Numbered from the stretch's first letter, positions 35,302-44,099 are shown. The stretch: DNA of 64,000 nt from Halorubrum vacuolatum (GCF_900188065.1 NZ_FZNQ01000001.1:186001-250000); one strand, 5' to 3'. A program made the numbers and translations. Notes: generated from the letters alone by a model not told the origin.

Positions 35302-35398
35302 CACGCATCGAATCGAAACTCGGGCCACTGCGTGTCATTCGCTCCCACTCGCAATTGTTGCCGAAACCGATATCACCCACGGCCTTGACCGGCCGGAC

Positions 35399-36691
35399 AT
35401 GGCCGACGATCCGTTCGCGAACATGCTGGCACAGATGGACCGCGCGGAGGAGTATGCCGACGTCGACCACGGCGTCTTCGAGCGGCTCAAACATCCCGAG
35501 CGGACGCTGAAGGTGACGCTCCCGGTCGAACTCGATGCGGGCGACGTCGAGGTGTTCACGGGGTTCCGATGCCAGTATGACAGCGCGCGCGGTCCGTTCA
35601 AGGGTGGGGTGCGCTACCACCCGACGGTCACCCAGCGCGAGGTCGAGGCGCTCGCGGGCTGGATGACCTGGAAGACGGCGCTCGTCGACCTGCCATACGG
35701 GGGCGCGAAGGGCGGGGTGATCTGTGAGCCGAAGGATCTGACCGAAAACGACCTCGAACAGCTCACTCGACGCTACACGGAGGGAATTCGCCGGATGATC
35801 GGGCCCGAGATGGACGTTCCCGCGCCCGATATGAACACGAACCCCCAGACGATGGCGTGGATGATGGACACCTACTCGATGTACGAGGGCTACACCGTGC
35901 CGAAGGTGGTGACGGGCAAGCCGGTCGAGATCGGCGGGACGCCGGGACGTGTCGAGGCCACCGGCCGCGGGGTCGCCATCGTCACCGAGCGACTCTTCGA
36001 GTACCTCGGCCGTGACCTCTCGGAGGCGACCGTCGCGATCCAGGGGTTCGGCAACGTCGGGTCGAACGCGGCCCGGCTGCTCGACGAGCAGGGCGCACGG
36101 ATCGTCGCCACCTCCGACGTGACCGGCGCGGCCTACGACCCCGAAGGGCTCGACGTTGAGTCGCTCGCCAGACACGTCGGCGCGGGCGGGCTCATCGAGG
36201 AGTACGTCGCGGGCGACCTTCGCGGTGACCATCCGGAGCGTCCCCGCTGGGATGATCCCGACCTTATCGACAACGCCTCGTTGCTGACGCTCGACGTCGA
36301 CGTCCTCATCCCGGCGGCCGTCGAGGGCGTGATCACCGCCGAGAACGTCGACGACCTGCGGGCTGACGCGATCGTCGAGGCGGCGAACGGGCCGACGACG
36401 GTCGCCGCCGACGAGGTGTTAACCGAACGCCACGTGCAGGTCGTTCCCGACATCCTCGCGAACGCCGGCGGGGTGATCGTCTCGTATCTGGAGTGGGTTC
36501 AGAACGCTCAGGAGTTCTCCTGGCCGCTGGCGACGGTGAACGCGGAACTGGAACGGCGTATCGGCTCCGCGTTCGATCAGACGATCACCCGCTTCGACGA
36601 GCGGGACATTCCGGACCTCCGGACGGCCGCGTACTCGCTGGCGCTCGAACGAACGGCGAGCGCCCATGAGTACCGGGGCCTGTTCCCCTGA
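35399..36691 (+). CDS. gdhB: Glutamate dehydrogenase (Glu/Leu/Phe/Val family)
   Basis: A 430-residue hexameric enzyme converting glutamate and 2-oxoglutarate with NAD(P). The substrate lysine is in GGAKGGVICEPKDLTENDLE, after FKGGVRYHPTVTQREVEAL and MTWKTALVDLPYGGA. The cofactor domain starts GRGVAIVTERLFEYLGRDLS and VAIQGFGNVGSNAARLLDEQ near residue 213, and VEAANGPTTVAADEVL and DILANAGGVIVSYLEWVQN lie later. Length is standard. Haloarchaea carry several paralogues, so the subtype letter is uncertain. It stands alone, after the helicase gene by 97 bases. Confidence 0.92.
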   Translation: MADDPFANMLAQMDRAEEYADVDHGVFERLKHPERTLKVTLPVELDAGDVEVFTGFRCQYDSARGPFKGGVRYHPTVTQREVEALAGWMTWKTALVDLPYGGAKGGVICEPKDLTENDLEQLTRRYTEGIRRMIGPEMDVPAPDMNTNPQTMAWMMDTYSMYEGYTVPKVVTGKPVEIGGTPGRVEATGRGVAIVTERLFEYLGRDLSEATVAIQGFGNVGSNAARLLDEQGARIVATSDVTGAAYDPEGLDVESLARHVGAGGLIEEYVAGDLRGDHPERPRWDDPDLIDNASLLTLDVDVLIPAAVEGVITAENVDDLRADAIVEAANGPTTVAADEVLTERHVQVVPDILANAGGVIVSYLEWVQNAQEFSWPLATVNAELERRIGSAFDQTITRFDERDIPDLRTAAYSLALERTASAHEYRGLFP

Positions 36692-36903
36692 CGCGAACCG
36701 CCGTTTTCCCGCTCGGACGGGTTCGATTGCCCCTGTCGCTATCCGCGAGACGGGTCATCTCGGTCGATACCGGCGGGTACGCGTCTCACGGACCCGCGTC
36801 GGAACTGAAGGGTAGGCCATATATGTGTACGGCTCCTAGGTGGGGTAGGTGCAGTTGCCACCGGTTCGACGCCCGGTCGACCCCACCATCCACCCTATCA
36901 ACA

Positions 36904-37470
36904 ATGTCAGGCCGCGTGTTCCGACTTCATTCGACGCTCGAACTGCCACTCGAAGACGTAGAGACGTACTTCGATGAAGACCCCGATCTCCCGCCCGAGA
37001 TCGACGACATCGACATCACGCGTCGAAACAACACCCTGATCATTAAGGCCATCTCCGATGACGAAAGCATCAGCAAGTACACGCCGACGGCCCAGCTGAA
37101 GGCGTCGGTGACCGAGACACGGGTGTATGAGGAGGAGCCGCCGCGCGCCGGCGGCCCGCAGTGGATGGACGACGACGAGGAGCCGATCCCGTCCGAGCTC
37201 GTGGAGTTCGCCTGTTTTAAAGGCGACCGCGAGACGGTGCTTCAGAACACCGCGTTACAGTACCCGATGTTCCTCGTGCTTCGCGAGTTGGCGCTCCTCT
37301 CGGAGAAGGGAACGCTCACCGCGATCACCGAGCAGGGTGGCGAGCTGGAGGCGACCCGGATCGTCGAGGGCGAGCGCCGCCCCGCAAGCGTCGAGGTCGT
37401 CGAAAGCCCACAGGGTGCCGGCGAGGGCGACAGCGGGATCAACTGGCGGGACAACAAGTTCATCAGCTGA
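36904..37470 (+). CDS. Conserved haloarchaeal protein, DUF7110-like
   Basis: A 188-residue acidic cytoplasmic protein of unknown function. It begins MSGRVFRLHSTLELPLEDVE and has IDITRRNNTLIIKAISDDES near residue 38 and FACFKGDRETVLQNTALQYP near 100, resembling the halobacteria-specific DUF7110 family as I remember it. The C-terminal 60 residues are a beta-rich stretch ending in GINWRDNKFIS. ATG 36904 is preferred because the frame upstream (from 36727) has the Cys/Arg-rich look of noncoding DNA. A TATA-like ATATATG lies near 36818, which would give a leader of around 60 bases. Confidence 0.65.
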   Translation: MSGRVFRLHSTLELPLEDVETYFDEDPDLPPEIDDIDITRRNNTLIIKAISDDESISKYTPTAQLKASVTETRVYEEEPPRAGGPQWMDDDEEPIPSELVEFACFKGDRETVLQNTALQYPMFLVLRELALLSEKGTLTAITEQGGELEATRIVEGERRPASVEVVESPQGAGEGDSGINWRDNKFIS

Positions 37471-37560
37471 GGCGGGTCGTGTCCGCGGCGACGCTTCCTC
37501 CGTCGCCAGCGTCGTTCCGTTTTTTCACCTCATCGACCGTCCAGAAGCCGGGGAGGCGGG

Positions 37561-38454
37561 TTAGTGTTCGATCTTCTGTTCGAGCTCCGCCTCGAGTTCA
37601 CGGGCGTCGATCGTGCCCGGCTCGTAGCTGAACAGCCAGCCCCGCGGGTCGAGGGTGATCGAGATTTCGTGGATCTCCGTGCTCGTCTGGTAGTAGTTCA
37701 CGACCGTGACGAGGAGGACGCCACCGATGGTGTTGCCCAAAAGGACCGGAAGCACGAACTGTGTCGCCCCCGTGAGCAGGGCGATCTCCCCGAGGAAGAC
37801 GAGGTACATGACCTCCGTGCTGGCGACGACGACGTGATACAGGTTGCCGAGGGGGATGGCGAGAAAGGCCATATATACGAGGAAAAAGCGGGTGACCGAG
37901 TCGGTGACGCTGAAGTCCATCCAGACGACGCCGGCGACGATGAGCCCGGCGAACATCGCTTTAAAGAACAGCGACCACCACTCGGTCTCGACCCCGGTCA
38001 TCCCGATCTCGACGGCGGTCATGGCCGCCCCGGGCGAGAAGACGCCCCCGAACGCGAGCACGACCGCGCCGAGCGTGCCGCCGGCCAGGTTGCCGACCAG
38101 CACGAGCCCCCACATCCGTAACATCGCAGGGATGCTCGCGATGCGATCCAACACCAACGCGACCGGCGGGAGCGTGTTCTCGGTATAGAGCTGATAGTTC
38201 CCGAGGATGATGTATATAAAACCGATCGGATAGAGGAGCGCACTGGCGAGCACCGCGCCGTCCGTCGAGTGGGTCATCGAGACGTACAACAGGACGGTGA
38301 TCGTAATGGCGAACCCACCTGCGAGGCCGCTCGCGAGAAGCTCGCGCGCCGGCCGATGCATCTCCTCGTCCGCTTCGATGACGATCCGTTCGTATATCTC
38401 GTCGGTGCTGAGTCCGTGACGGAGGATCCGATTCCGGGTGTCGTCTTCCATCAT
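37561..38454 (-). CDS. Formate/nitrite transporter family channel (FNT)
   Basis: A 297-residue membrane protein with about six spans that should form a pentameric channel for small monovalent anions such as formate, nitrite or acetate. The N-terminal amphipathic helix DEIYERIVIEADEEMHRPAR is followed by spans SGLAGGFAITITVLLYVSM, VLASALLYPIGFIYIILGNY, and GLVLVGNLAGGTLGAVVLAF. FLAIPLGNLYHVVVASTEVM carries the typical N-x-x-H pore region, and PVLLGNTIGGVLLVTVVNYY the late FNT signature. A cytoplasmic tail of about 45 residues ends the protein. The transported anion cannot be inferred from context. Confidence 0.88.
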   Translation of the reverse strand: MMEDDTRNRILRHGLSTDEIYERIVIEADEEMHRPARELLASGLAGGFAITITVLLYVSMTHSTDGAVLASALLYPIGFIYIILGNYQLYTENTLPPVALVLDRIASIPAMLRMWGLVLVGNLAGGTLGAVVLAFGGVFSPGAAMTAVEIGMTGVETEWWSLFFKAMFAGLIVAGVVWMDFSVTDSVTRFFLVYMAFLAIPLGNLYHVVVASTEVMYLVFLGEIALLTGATQFVLPVLLGNTIGGVLLVTVVNYYQTSTEIHEISITLDPRGWLFSYEPGTIDARELEAELEQKIEH

Positions 38455-38581
38455 TAAATAAATTGTTTTCGAGTAATAAAGACCCGTCTATTCCAGCAAC
38501 CATATGTGTTGAAAAATAGACCGTCGCGTTCGCAAAATGACCGAGATGATCCGTGGTATTCCCGGATTCACGCCGGCGTTA

Positions 38582-39121
38582 TTAGGCTCCCTGCCCCTCC
38601 CGTTCCGGACCCGAGCCACCGTCGTCCTCGGTTTCGAACAGGCCGTCGGTGATCGCCGTCGCCGCGGGGTCGATCCCGACGTAGAGCCGCACCCCGATGA
38701 TGACCACCGGCGGGACGGCCACGAGCAGGAACGCGAGGTCGTACAGCCACATCGATCCGCCGAGGATCGGTGCTGCAACCCCGGCGAACCCGCCGTGCGC
38801 GACGAGGACCGCGACGAGAACGACGAGCCAATGGACCACCGACGCAAGGTGCTCGACCACCGCCTCGGGTCCGGAGAGGGCGGAGCGAGTTACCGCCGCA
38901 AGCCGCGGAGCGGCGACCCAGAGGGCGGCGACCAGCACGGCGGTCGCGACGGTGCTCACGAGCGCGGCGAAGGAGACCGGTGTCGCCGGCACAAGCCGAT
39001 CCGCTCCGGGCAAGAGCGTGAGCAGGTACGCCACGAACAGGACCGCGGTCGCGCCGAGCAGCAACTTCACGAGCGTGTGAACGGTTCGACGGTCGGCCGG
39101 TCGCGTGAGTCGTCTGGTCAA
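38582..39121 (-). CDS. Four-span haloarchaeal membrane protein, 5' end disturbed by tnpB element
   Basis: A 179-residue protein with hydrophobic spans at about residues 17-38, 47-68, 85-103 and 120-147 and an acidic cytoplasmic tail (LFETEDDGGSGPEREGQG). No family is recognised. The frame opens with a TTG at 39121, directly at the edge of the inserted tnpB element (its hairpin begins at 39125); a GTG at 39070 just before the first span is another candidate start. The insertion has probably removed the original promoter and perhaps the first codons, so expression is doubtful. Confidence 0.6.
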   Translation of the reverse strand: MTRRLTRPADRRTVHTLVKLLLGATAVLFVAYLLTLLPGADRLVPATPVSFAALVSTVATAVLVAALWVAAPRLAAVTRSALSGPEAVVEHLASVVHWLVVLVAVLVAHGGFAGVAAPILGGSMWLYDLAFLLVAVPPVVIIGVRLYVGIDPAATAITDGLFETEDDGGSGPEREGQGA

Positions 39122-39260
39122 TTACCTCGGGGTCAAGCCCCGAGGCTTGTCAGTGGACTCCCGCTCTAACTGCGTAGCGCAGTAGGTCGAAACCGACCAT
39201 TCGCGTTCAGTGTCCCTGACTCAAGAGCCAGTTGACTTGTGGCTCGTTCAGCACCAGACT
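39121..39260 (-). ncRNA. Predicted reRNA/omegaRNA of the intact tnpB element
   Basis: By analogy with characterised TnpB systems, the guide RNA should span the tnpB 3' end and the right end. Here that includes a hairpin CTGCG-TA-GCGCAG at about 39170-39181, overlapping the tnpB stop, and the terminal hairpin 39125-39145. The guide would be the 15-20 bases beyond the element, below about 39122. Borders are estimates. Confidence 0.4.
39125..39145 (-). repeat. Right-end hairpin of the tnpB element
   Basis: An 8-base perfect stem with a TCAAG-type loop (CCTCGGGG / CCCCGAGG). It is identical to the copy at 40495-40515. Confidence 0.75.
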
Positions 39261-40392
39261 TGAGCCAGTGCTGAACGAGACGCCACCCAACGTTTCGGGC
39301 GGCGTTGTAATCGGCATGCAGCTGCTTTCCGCATTTTAGGCACTCAAATTCATCACCGTCGCGGTTCTTTTTGTGTGTGAACCCGCACTCGCCGTGACTG
39401 CATTGCTGAGAGGTGTACGCCGGTGAAACGTCATCCACGTCTATTCCGTATTCTTCGGCCTTGTATTCGACGTGACGTTGCAGCTCACGAAAGGCCCACT
39501 GTTGGAACTTTGAGGCGTTCGAGATCCGCTTGCGGATGTGTTTCAGGTTCTCGAACGCTATTGCCGTACAGTCGTTCTCAATAGCTTCACGTACAAGTGC
39601 TTTTGACACCCTATGGAGGTAATCAACACTCCATCGGGCGAACCGTGACCCAATTGACTTGATCGTGAGATGGGCAGACCGAGTACCTGTCTGTTGCAGG
39701 TTTCCGCGACGACGTTCATACTCGTCGCGCTTGTGATTGAGGTAGTCTGCGTTACCGAGAAACGCCCCCGTTGACGTGACGGCAAGGTAGCCATCCACGT
39801 TCAAATCGACACCAAGAACCACTCCGTTCTCGGATGTTTCGTCACTAGAATCAGGTTGGACTTCTTTCTTCACGGCGACATGGAGGTAGTACGTGCCATC
39901 GCGCTCATGGAGCGTTGCTTCGGCTTTCTCCCATTCATCAGTCCAGTAGTCCTCGAACGGCGTTCCGTCCTCGTTGACCGGTGTGACATATTCTGCGGTC
40001 ACGCGCTTATCGGTTGTAGCGAGAGAAACGTGGTTATCGTTGTATGTAATGGTTCGACCGTTGTAGACAACGACTGTGCCTTTGAACACTGGTTTGCTCG
40101 CCGTTTCACCGTCTTCGATGATCCGGTCTTTACAGTTTCCGAGTGCGGTGGCCGCAAGATTTCGGGCGGACTGAACAAGACTGGATTGCAGGGAGAGTTT
40201 CTCACGGACATCAGAATAAGTTGCTTTGTGAAGCGTATTCTTGGTATCCGTGATATTGTAGGGGTTGTCATCCCATCCGTGGTCAGCAACGTGTTGGGCT
40301 GCCTGTCGGAACTGCTCGAACGTCTCATCGAGGAGTTCGTGATCCTCCTCAGAAACGTCGAGTTTGAGTTGGATGTTCCGAACAACCTCCAT
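39166..40392 (-). CDS. tnpB: TnpB RNA-guided endonuclease, apparently intact
   Basis: A 408-residue TnpB. The three RuvC acidic residues are in place: D196 in VVLGVDLNVDGYLAV, E281 in CTAIAFENLKHIRKRI and D361 in LHADYNAARNVGW. The zinc finger has C331, C336, C351 and C354. The N-terminal REC/wedge part (MEVVRNIQLKLDVSEEDHEL) is complete. TnpB cuts DNA matching the guide of its own right-end RNA next to a transposon-adjacent motif and so helps keep the element. The protein should be active. Its 3' end overlaps the predicted guide RNA. Confidence 0.9.
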   Translation of the reverse strand: MEVVRNIQLKLDVSEEDHELLDETFEQFRQAAQHVADHGWDDNPYNITDTKNTLHKATYSDVREKLSLQSSLVQSARNLAATALGNCKDRIIEDGETASKPVFKGTVVVYNGRTITYNDNHVSLATTDKRVTAEYVTPVNEDGTPFEDYWTDEWEKAEATLHERDGTYYLHVAVKKEVQPDSSDETSENGVVLGVDLNVDGYLAVTSTGAFLGNADYLNHKRDEYERRRGNLQQTGTRSAHLTIKSIGSRFARWSVDYLHRVSKALVREAIENDCTAIAFENLKHIRKRISNASKFQQWAFRELQRHVEYKAEEYGIDVDDVSPAYTSQQCSHGECGFTHKKNRDGDEFECLKCGKQLHADYNAARNVGWRLVQHWLKSGAERATSQLALESGTLNANGRFRPTALRS

Positions 40393-40494
40393 ACTTCATC
40401 AGAATAGTTAGAAATACTTAAACAATTATAATAGATGTAGGGGGAGTTGGCCTTGCTGTCGTGTGTGGTTAGTGGAGTGTATTGTCGGCTTCCT

Positions 40495-40515
40495 CCTCGG
40501 GGTCAAGCCCCGAGG
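40495..40515 (-). repeat. Left-end hairpin of the tnpB element
   Basis: This is a second copy of the 21-base hairpin sequence at 39125-39145, in the same orientation. It lies about 100 bases upstream of the tnpB start. Confidence 0.7.
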
Positions 40516-40627
40516 TATCCGCCTTGTGTCTTGATGAACATCGCTCGTGAGGAGGGCCCGGCCGTCCCTATATGATCGACACCGTTTACGCGGATTAAGC
40601 CCACTTAACGCGAGACGCTCACCGCGC

Positions 40628-41314
40628 TTATCTCCCCGTAGAGAGCCGCTCGGCCGTCTCTTTGGGTAACCCGGTCTCGGCGACCGCCTCGACGACGCGA
40701 TCGACGTCGTAGGCGACCCGCCGGAGGTCGACGGTATCCCGTTCGGGATCGAGGACGGCGTAGGCCGCATCCGGGTCGCCGTCGCGGGGCTGGCCGACGC
40801 TTCCGGGGTTGATCACGAGCGCCTCGCCGCCTCCCTCGGTCCGTATCCGTTCGCTCGCCTGCACGTGGGTGTGGCCAAGGACGACCCCGTCGTATCCGTC
40901 GAGATACCTGTCGAGCGTCGAAAACGACTCGGGATAGACGTACATCCCGTCCCGCTCGGGGGCGGGATGTGAGTGGACGATGAGGTATCGTCCGTCGACG
41001 ACCGTCACGGTTCGCGGGAGGTCGCGGAGCCACGCGAGCGCCTCGCTATCGAGGGTCGCTTTGGCGTACGCCAACCCGGCCTCGGCCATTCGGTTCGCCC
41101 GATATCTCTCCGGCGTCTCGACGGTCGCATCGTGGTTGCCCTGCACGGTGGCGTCGGCGACCTCCCGCACCCGCGAGACGCACTCGGCCGGCCAGGGGTT
41201 GTAGCCGACAACGTCGCCAGCACAGACGATCCGGTCGACCGGCGGCATGTCCGTAAGCACGGCTTCGAGCGCCGGAAGGTTCGCATGGATATCGGAGATG
41301 AGGCCGATCTGCAT
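40628..41314 (-). CDS. Metallophosphoesterase (YfcE/MJ0936-type calcineurin-like)
   Basis: A 228-residue two-metal phosphoesterase. Metal ligands are visible in MQIGLISDIHANLPALEAVL (D8, H10), IVCAGDVVGYNPWP near residue 33, VQGNHDATVETPERY near 58 (GNHD), LIVHSHPAP near 113 and VVLGHTHVQASERI near 145 (GHTH). NPGSVGQPRDGDPDAAYAVL is the family tail. Substrates of this group include cyclic nucleotides and small phosphodiesters, but the true one is unknown. It starts just after, and divergent from, the DUF457-like gene at 41436. Confidence 0.9.
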   Translation of the reverse strand: MQIGLISDIHANLPALEAVLTDMPPVDRIVCAGDVVGYNPWPAECVSRVREVADATVQGNHDATVETPERYRANRMAEAGLAYAKATLDSEALAWLRDLPRTVTVVDGRYLIVHSHPAPERDGMYVYPESFSTLDRYLDGYDGVVLGHTHVQASERIRTEGGGEALVINPGSVGQPRDGDPDAAYAVLDPERDTVDLRRVAYDVDRVVEAVAETGLPKETAERLSTGR

Positions 41315-41435
41315 CGCTTATGAGCGGGTGGGCGCGCGCCACCTGAATAGATGGCGGTGTCGGTGGCGGCCCATTCAGAAACCCAGTCCCACGACCGACG
41401 CTACACTTATCGGCACGTACCGGCAGGGGATCGGT

Positions 41436-42137
41436 ATGGCCCCGACACTCGTCAACGCGGCGCTCGGGGCGCTGCTCGCGGCCGCGCTGCTCGGGGCGGC
41501 CTTCGACCGCCGGTCCGTGGCGATCGTCGTCGGTGCCGCGATAGCTCCCGACCTCGATGCAGTCGTGAGCCTCGCGGTTCCCGGCGCGACGAACGCCCTG
41601 TTTCACAACGTCTGGATCCCGCTCGGCTTCGCCGCGCTGCTCTATTGGGACGTGACCCACAGGAAGCGTTCCTGGCTCCGGAGGCGATACGGTGCCTACG
41701 GGGTGCGTGTCGCGTGGGTCGCGCTCGCCGCCTTCGCCGTCGCCGGCATCGCACCGGAGCTGTTCGGCCTTGCGGGCGCGAATCTGCTCTATCCGGTTCA
41801 CGACGCCTACTATCTCGTACAGGGCCGGCTGCTCTTTTCGACCCAGGAGGGGGTCGTCCAGACGTTCCTCGCGCTCGACTCGGAGGGCCCGGGGATCCTC
41901 CCGCTGTACAGTCCGGGAACGACGGAGACGTACTTCGTGCCGACGTGGGTGAATCCCGAGCCCGGACCCGGAACGACGCCCGATGCGGAACGGGAGCTGT
42001 ATTTCGTTCGCACCGGCTGGCAGGCGGTCGTCGTCGCCGCCGCGACCTGTCTCCTCGCCGTTCGATTCCTTGAGGATGCGCTCCGCGGGGGCCGGCGAAG
42101 AAACGCCGACGATCACACCGCCGGGGGTGAACCGTAG
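41436..42137 (+). CDS. DUF457/YdjM-like membrane-bound hydrolase family protein, copy 1
   Basis: A 233-residue protein with four to five spans. MAPTLVNAALGALLAAALLG and VAIVVGAAIAPDLDAVVSLA (Asp near residue 37) plus the His of NALFHNVWIPLGFAALLYWD match the YdjM/DUF457 layout, in which conserved His/Asp at the membrane are thought to bind a metal. The part from about residue 110 to 200 is outside the membrane, and a final span VVVAAATCLLAVRFLEDAL follows. ATG 41436 was chosen since the family start is there. Its stop directly abuts the start of the second copy. Function unknown. Confidence 0.7.
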   Translation: MAPTLVNAALGALLAAALLGAAFDRRSVAIVVGAAIAPDLDAVVSLAVPGATNALFHNVWIPLGFAALLYWDVTHRKRSWLRRRYGAYGVRVAWVALAAFAVAGIAPELFGLAGANLLYPVHDAYYLVQGRLLFSTQEGVVQTFLALDSEGPGILPLYSPGTTETYFVPTWVNPEPGPGTTPDAERELYFVRTGWQAVVVAAATCLLAVRFLEDALRGGRRRNADDHTAGGEP

Positions 42138-42815
42138 ATGCCCTCGACAGTCGTCCACGCCGGATTCGCGCTCCTCCTCGCGGCCGGTCTGCTCGCGAAC
42201 GCGTATGACCGGAAAGCGCTCGCGGTCGTCCTCGTCATCATCGTCATTCCCGAAATCGACACCCTGCTCGGCCCGATCATGCCCGGCGCGCACCGAACGG
42301 TCGGTCACAACGTCGTCTTCCCCGTCGCCATCGCGCTCCTCCTGTTGTATGATACACGCCTGCGGGACCGCTCGGCGCTTCGCGACCGCTTCGACGACTG
42401 GGGCGTTCGCGTCGCGTGGGTCGGACTCTTCGCGCACGTTTTCGCCCACCTCTTTCTCGACTGGGCGCATCTGGAGGGGATCAACATGTTCTGGCCTATT
42501 CATGACGAGTTCTTCCGGCTGGAGGGTGAGCTGTACCTCTCGACGACGGAGGGCCTCACACAGACGTTCGTTGAGATCGCCGCCGACCCCGAATCGGGTG
42601 AGACCACCGTGGACGCCGGCGGCACGGGAACGACGGAGTCGGTACACGTTTCCAATCCGGTCGAGCCGGATGCTGCGACCGACACGCCGTCGGACGAACC
42701 CGTTGATCGCCGGTTCCCGATCGCCCAACGTGGCTGGCGGCTGTATCTGGTCCTCGTCGGCGTCTTCGTCGTCGTCGCGCGTCGGTTTCAAGCGGATCTG
42801 CCCGCGGAGGAGTGA
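42138..42815 (+). CDS. DUF457/YdjM-like membrane-bound hydrolase family protein, copy 2
   Basis: A 225-residue tandem paralogue of the previous gene, starting at the base after its stop, so certainly co-transcribed. It keeps the same plan: MPSTVVHAGFALLLAAGLLA (His near residue 7), VVLVIIVIPEIDTLLGPIMP (Asp near 41), RTVGHNVVFPVAIALLLLYD, and FAHVFAHLFLDWAHLEGINM with extra His residues near 105 that copy 1 lacks. Copy 2 is therefore the one with the full putative metal set. An outer loop with acidic low-complexity sequence precedes the last span (WRLYLVLVGVFVVVARRF). Confidence 0.72.
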   Translation: MPSTVVHAGFALLLAAGLLANAYDRKALAVVLVIIVIPEIDTLLGPIMPGAHRTVGHNVVFPVAIALLLLYDTRLRDRSALRDRFDDWGVRVAWVGLFAHVFAHLFLDWAHLEGINMFWPIHDEFFRLEGELYLSTTEGLTQTFVEIAADPESGETTVDAGGTGTTESVHVSNPVEPDAATDTPSDEPVDRRFPIAQRGWRLYLVLVGVFVVVARRFQADLPAEE

Positions 42816-42857
42816 GTCGGCCCTCGTCGTCCCGCTCGTGAGTTCCCTTCGACGCCC

Positions 42858-44099
42858 TCAGTCCCGAAGCGCCTCGACCGGTCGCTCGTTCGCCGCCTTC
42901 CACGCCGGATACGCCCCGCTCACGATACCGACCCCGACGCCGAAGCCCAGCGCGAGCAGGAGGTAGTAGCCGTTCGTGGGATCGAGGACGACCGCCGTCT
43001 CCGCCGGGGTCGCGAACAGGAAGGCGACGACGATGAGCGCCGTCAACACGGTTCCGAGAACCGCCCCCGCCGCACCGATGAGTCCGGCCTCCGCGAGGAG
43101 CACCCGGAGGACATCCCGTCGGCGGACGCCGACCGCACGCATCACGCCGATCTCCTGGCGACGTTCGACCGTGCTCATCAGCATGACGTTGAGGATCGAG
43201 ACGCCGGCGACGACGAGCGAGATCCCGCCCAGCCCGAGCAGGAACGTCCCGAGGAGGTCGAAGAACTCGTCGATCTCGTCGACGAGCGCGGCCAACTCGA
43301 AGATGTCGACGCGGTCCTCGCGGGCGTTCACCGACTCCCGGATCGACTCGGCGGCCTCGCGGGCCTCCCCGCCGGATTCCGAGACGACGAGCACCTGATC
43401 GTAGCCGTCCGCGACGAACGCGGACTCGGGGAGGAACACAGCGTCGTCGGGGGCGACCGGGCTGAACGTCTGTGTCTCCGCCAGTACGGCGACGATACGG
43501 ATCTGTGCCCCCTCGATCTCGACGGTGTCGCCCACGTCGACCCCGAGGTCCTCGGCCACCCCGGCACCGACGATCGCGCCCTGTCTGTGTCGCTCGGGGA
43601 GGCGACCCTCCTCGGCCTCGAACGCCAGCGCCGGTTCCTCGACGCCGTAGACCGTCGTGAACGTCTGTTCGGTCGGCCCGGAGACCAGCGCGCCGTCGGT
43701 ATATAACGGAACGACCGCGGGCTCGCCCACCGCACGTCGTATCTCGGCGACGTCGGCATCCGAGATCGACTCGATGCCCGCGTCGGCGTTCGGCGAGAGG
43801 ACGATCTGGGTTCCCACGTCGCCGATGGCGTCGTCGGCCCCGAGCGCGAGGACGTTGCCGAAGATCCCGAGCGTCGCCACCGCGAGCACGCCGATACAGA
43901 CGCCGAGCACCGCGAGCACCGTGCGAACCCGGTTCCGTCGGAGGTTGCGCGCGGCCATCGCGATCGCCGGCCGCCAGGAGGGGGCGGGTCGCCAGGAGCC
44001 GTCGGAGCCGTTGGAGCCGTTAGAGCCGTTGGAGTCGCCGGAGCCACTGAAGCCGTCGGAGCCGCCGAAGCCCCGCCCGTCGGCGTCGCGTCCCGTCAC
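42858..44099 (-). CDS. ABC transporter permease, MacB/FtsX type
   Basis: A 413-residue permease with four spans. After a Gly/Ser/Asp/Asn-rich N-terminal tail (SGSGDSNGSNGSNGSDGSWR) comes AARNLRRNRVRTVLAVLGVC, the first span, then an outer MacB-like core domain (residues about 90-285: VVPLYTDGALVSGP, VEIEGAQIRIVAVLAETQTF). The last three spans form the FtsX region (LLGLGGISLVVAGVSILNVM, ERRQEIGVMRAVGVRRRDVL). It overlaps the ATPase gene by 4 bases and belongs to a three-gene operon. Relatives move substrates such as lipoproteins or peptides outward. Confidence 0.88.
   Translation of the reverse strand: MTGRDADGRGFGGSDGFSGSGDSNGSNGSNGSDGSWRPAPSWRPAIAMAARNLRRNRVRTVLAVLGVCIGVLAVATLGIFGNVLALGADDAIGDVGTQIVLSPNADAGIESISDADVAEIRRAVGEPAVVPLYTDGALVSGPTEQTFTTVYGVEEPALAFEAEEGRLPERHRQGAIVGAGVAEDLGVDVGDTVEIEGAQIRIVAVLAETQTFSPVAPDDAVFLPESAFVADGYDQVLVVSESGGEAREAAESIRESVNAREDRVDIFELAALVDEIDEFFDLLGTFLLGLGGISLVVAGVSILNVMLMSTVERRQEIGVMRAVGVRRRDVLRVLLAEAGLIGAAGAVLGTVLTALIVVAFLFATPAETAVVLDPTNGYYLLLALGFGVGVGIVSGAYPAWKAANERPVEALRD

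Larger units (their letters stand above)
39122..40520 (-). mobile_element. IS1341-type (IS200/IS605 family) element carrying only tnpB
   Basis: The element holds one gene (tnpB) and no tnpA. The same 21-base hairpin sequence, CCTCGGGGTCAAGCCCCGAGG, occurs at 39125-39145 and 40495-40515 in the same orientation, one at each end. IS200/605 elements are known to have subterminal hairpins rather than inverted repeats, so these mark the likely right (39.1 kb) and left (40.5 kb) ends. Exact borders are uncertain by a few bases. Movement would need a TnpA supplied from elsewhere. Confidence 0.75.

Noticed and set aside
41046-42791. A 581-codon minus-strand frame through the phosphoesterase and DUF457-like genes
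   Set aside because: It overlaps three supported genes and has the composition of noncoding high-GC frames.
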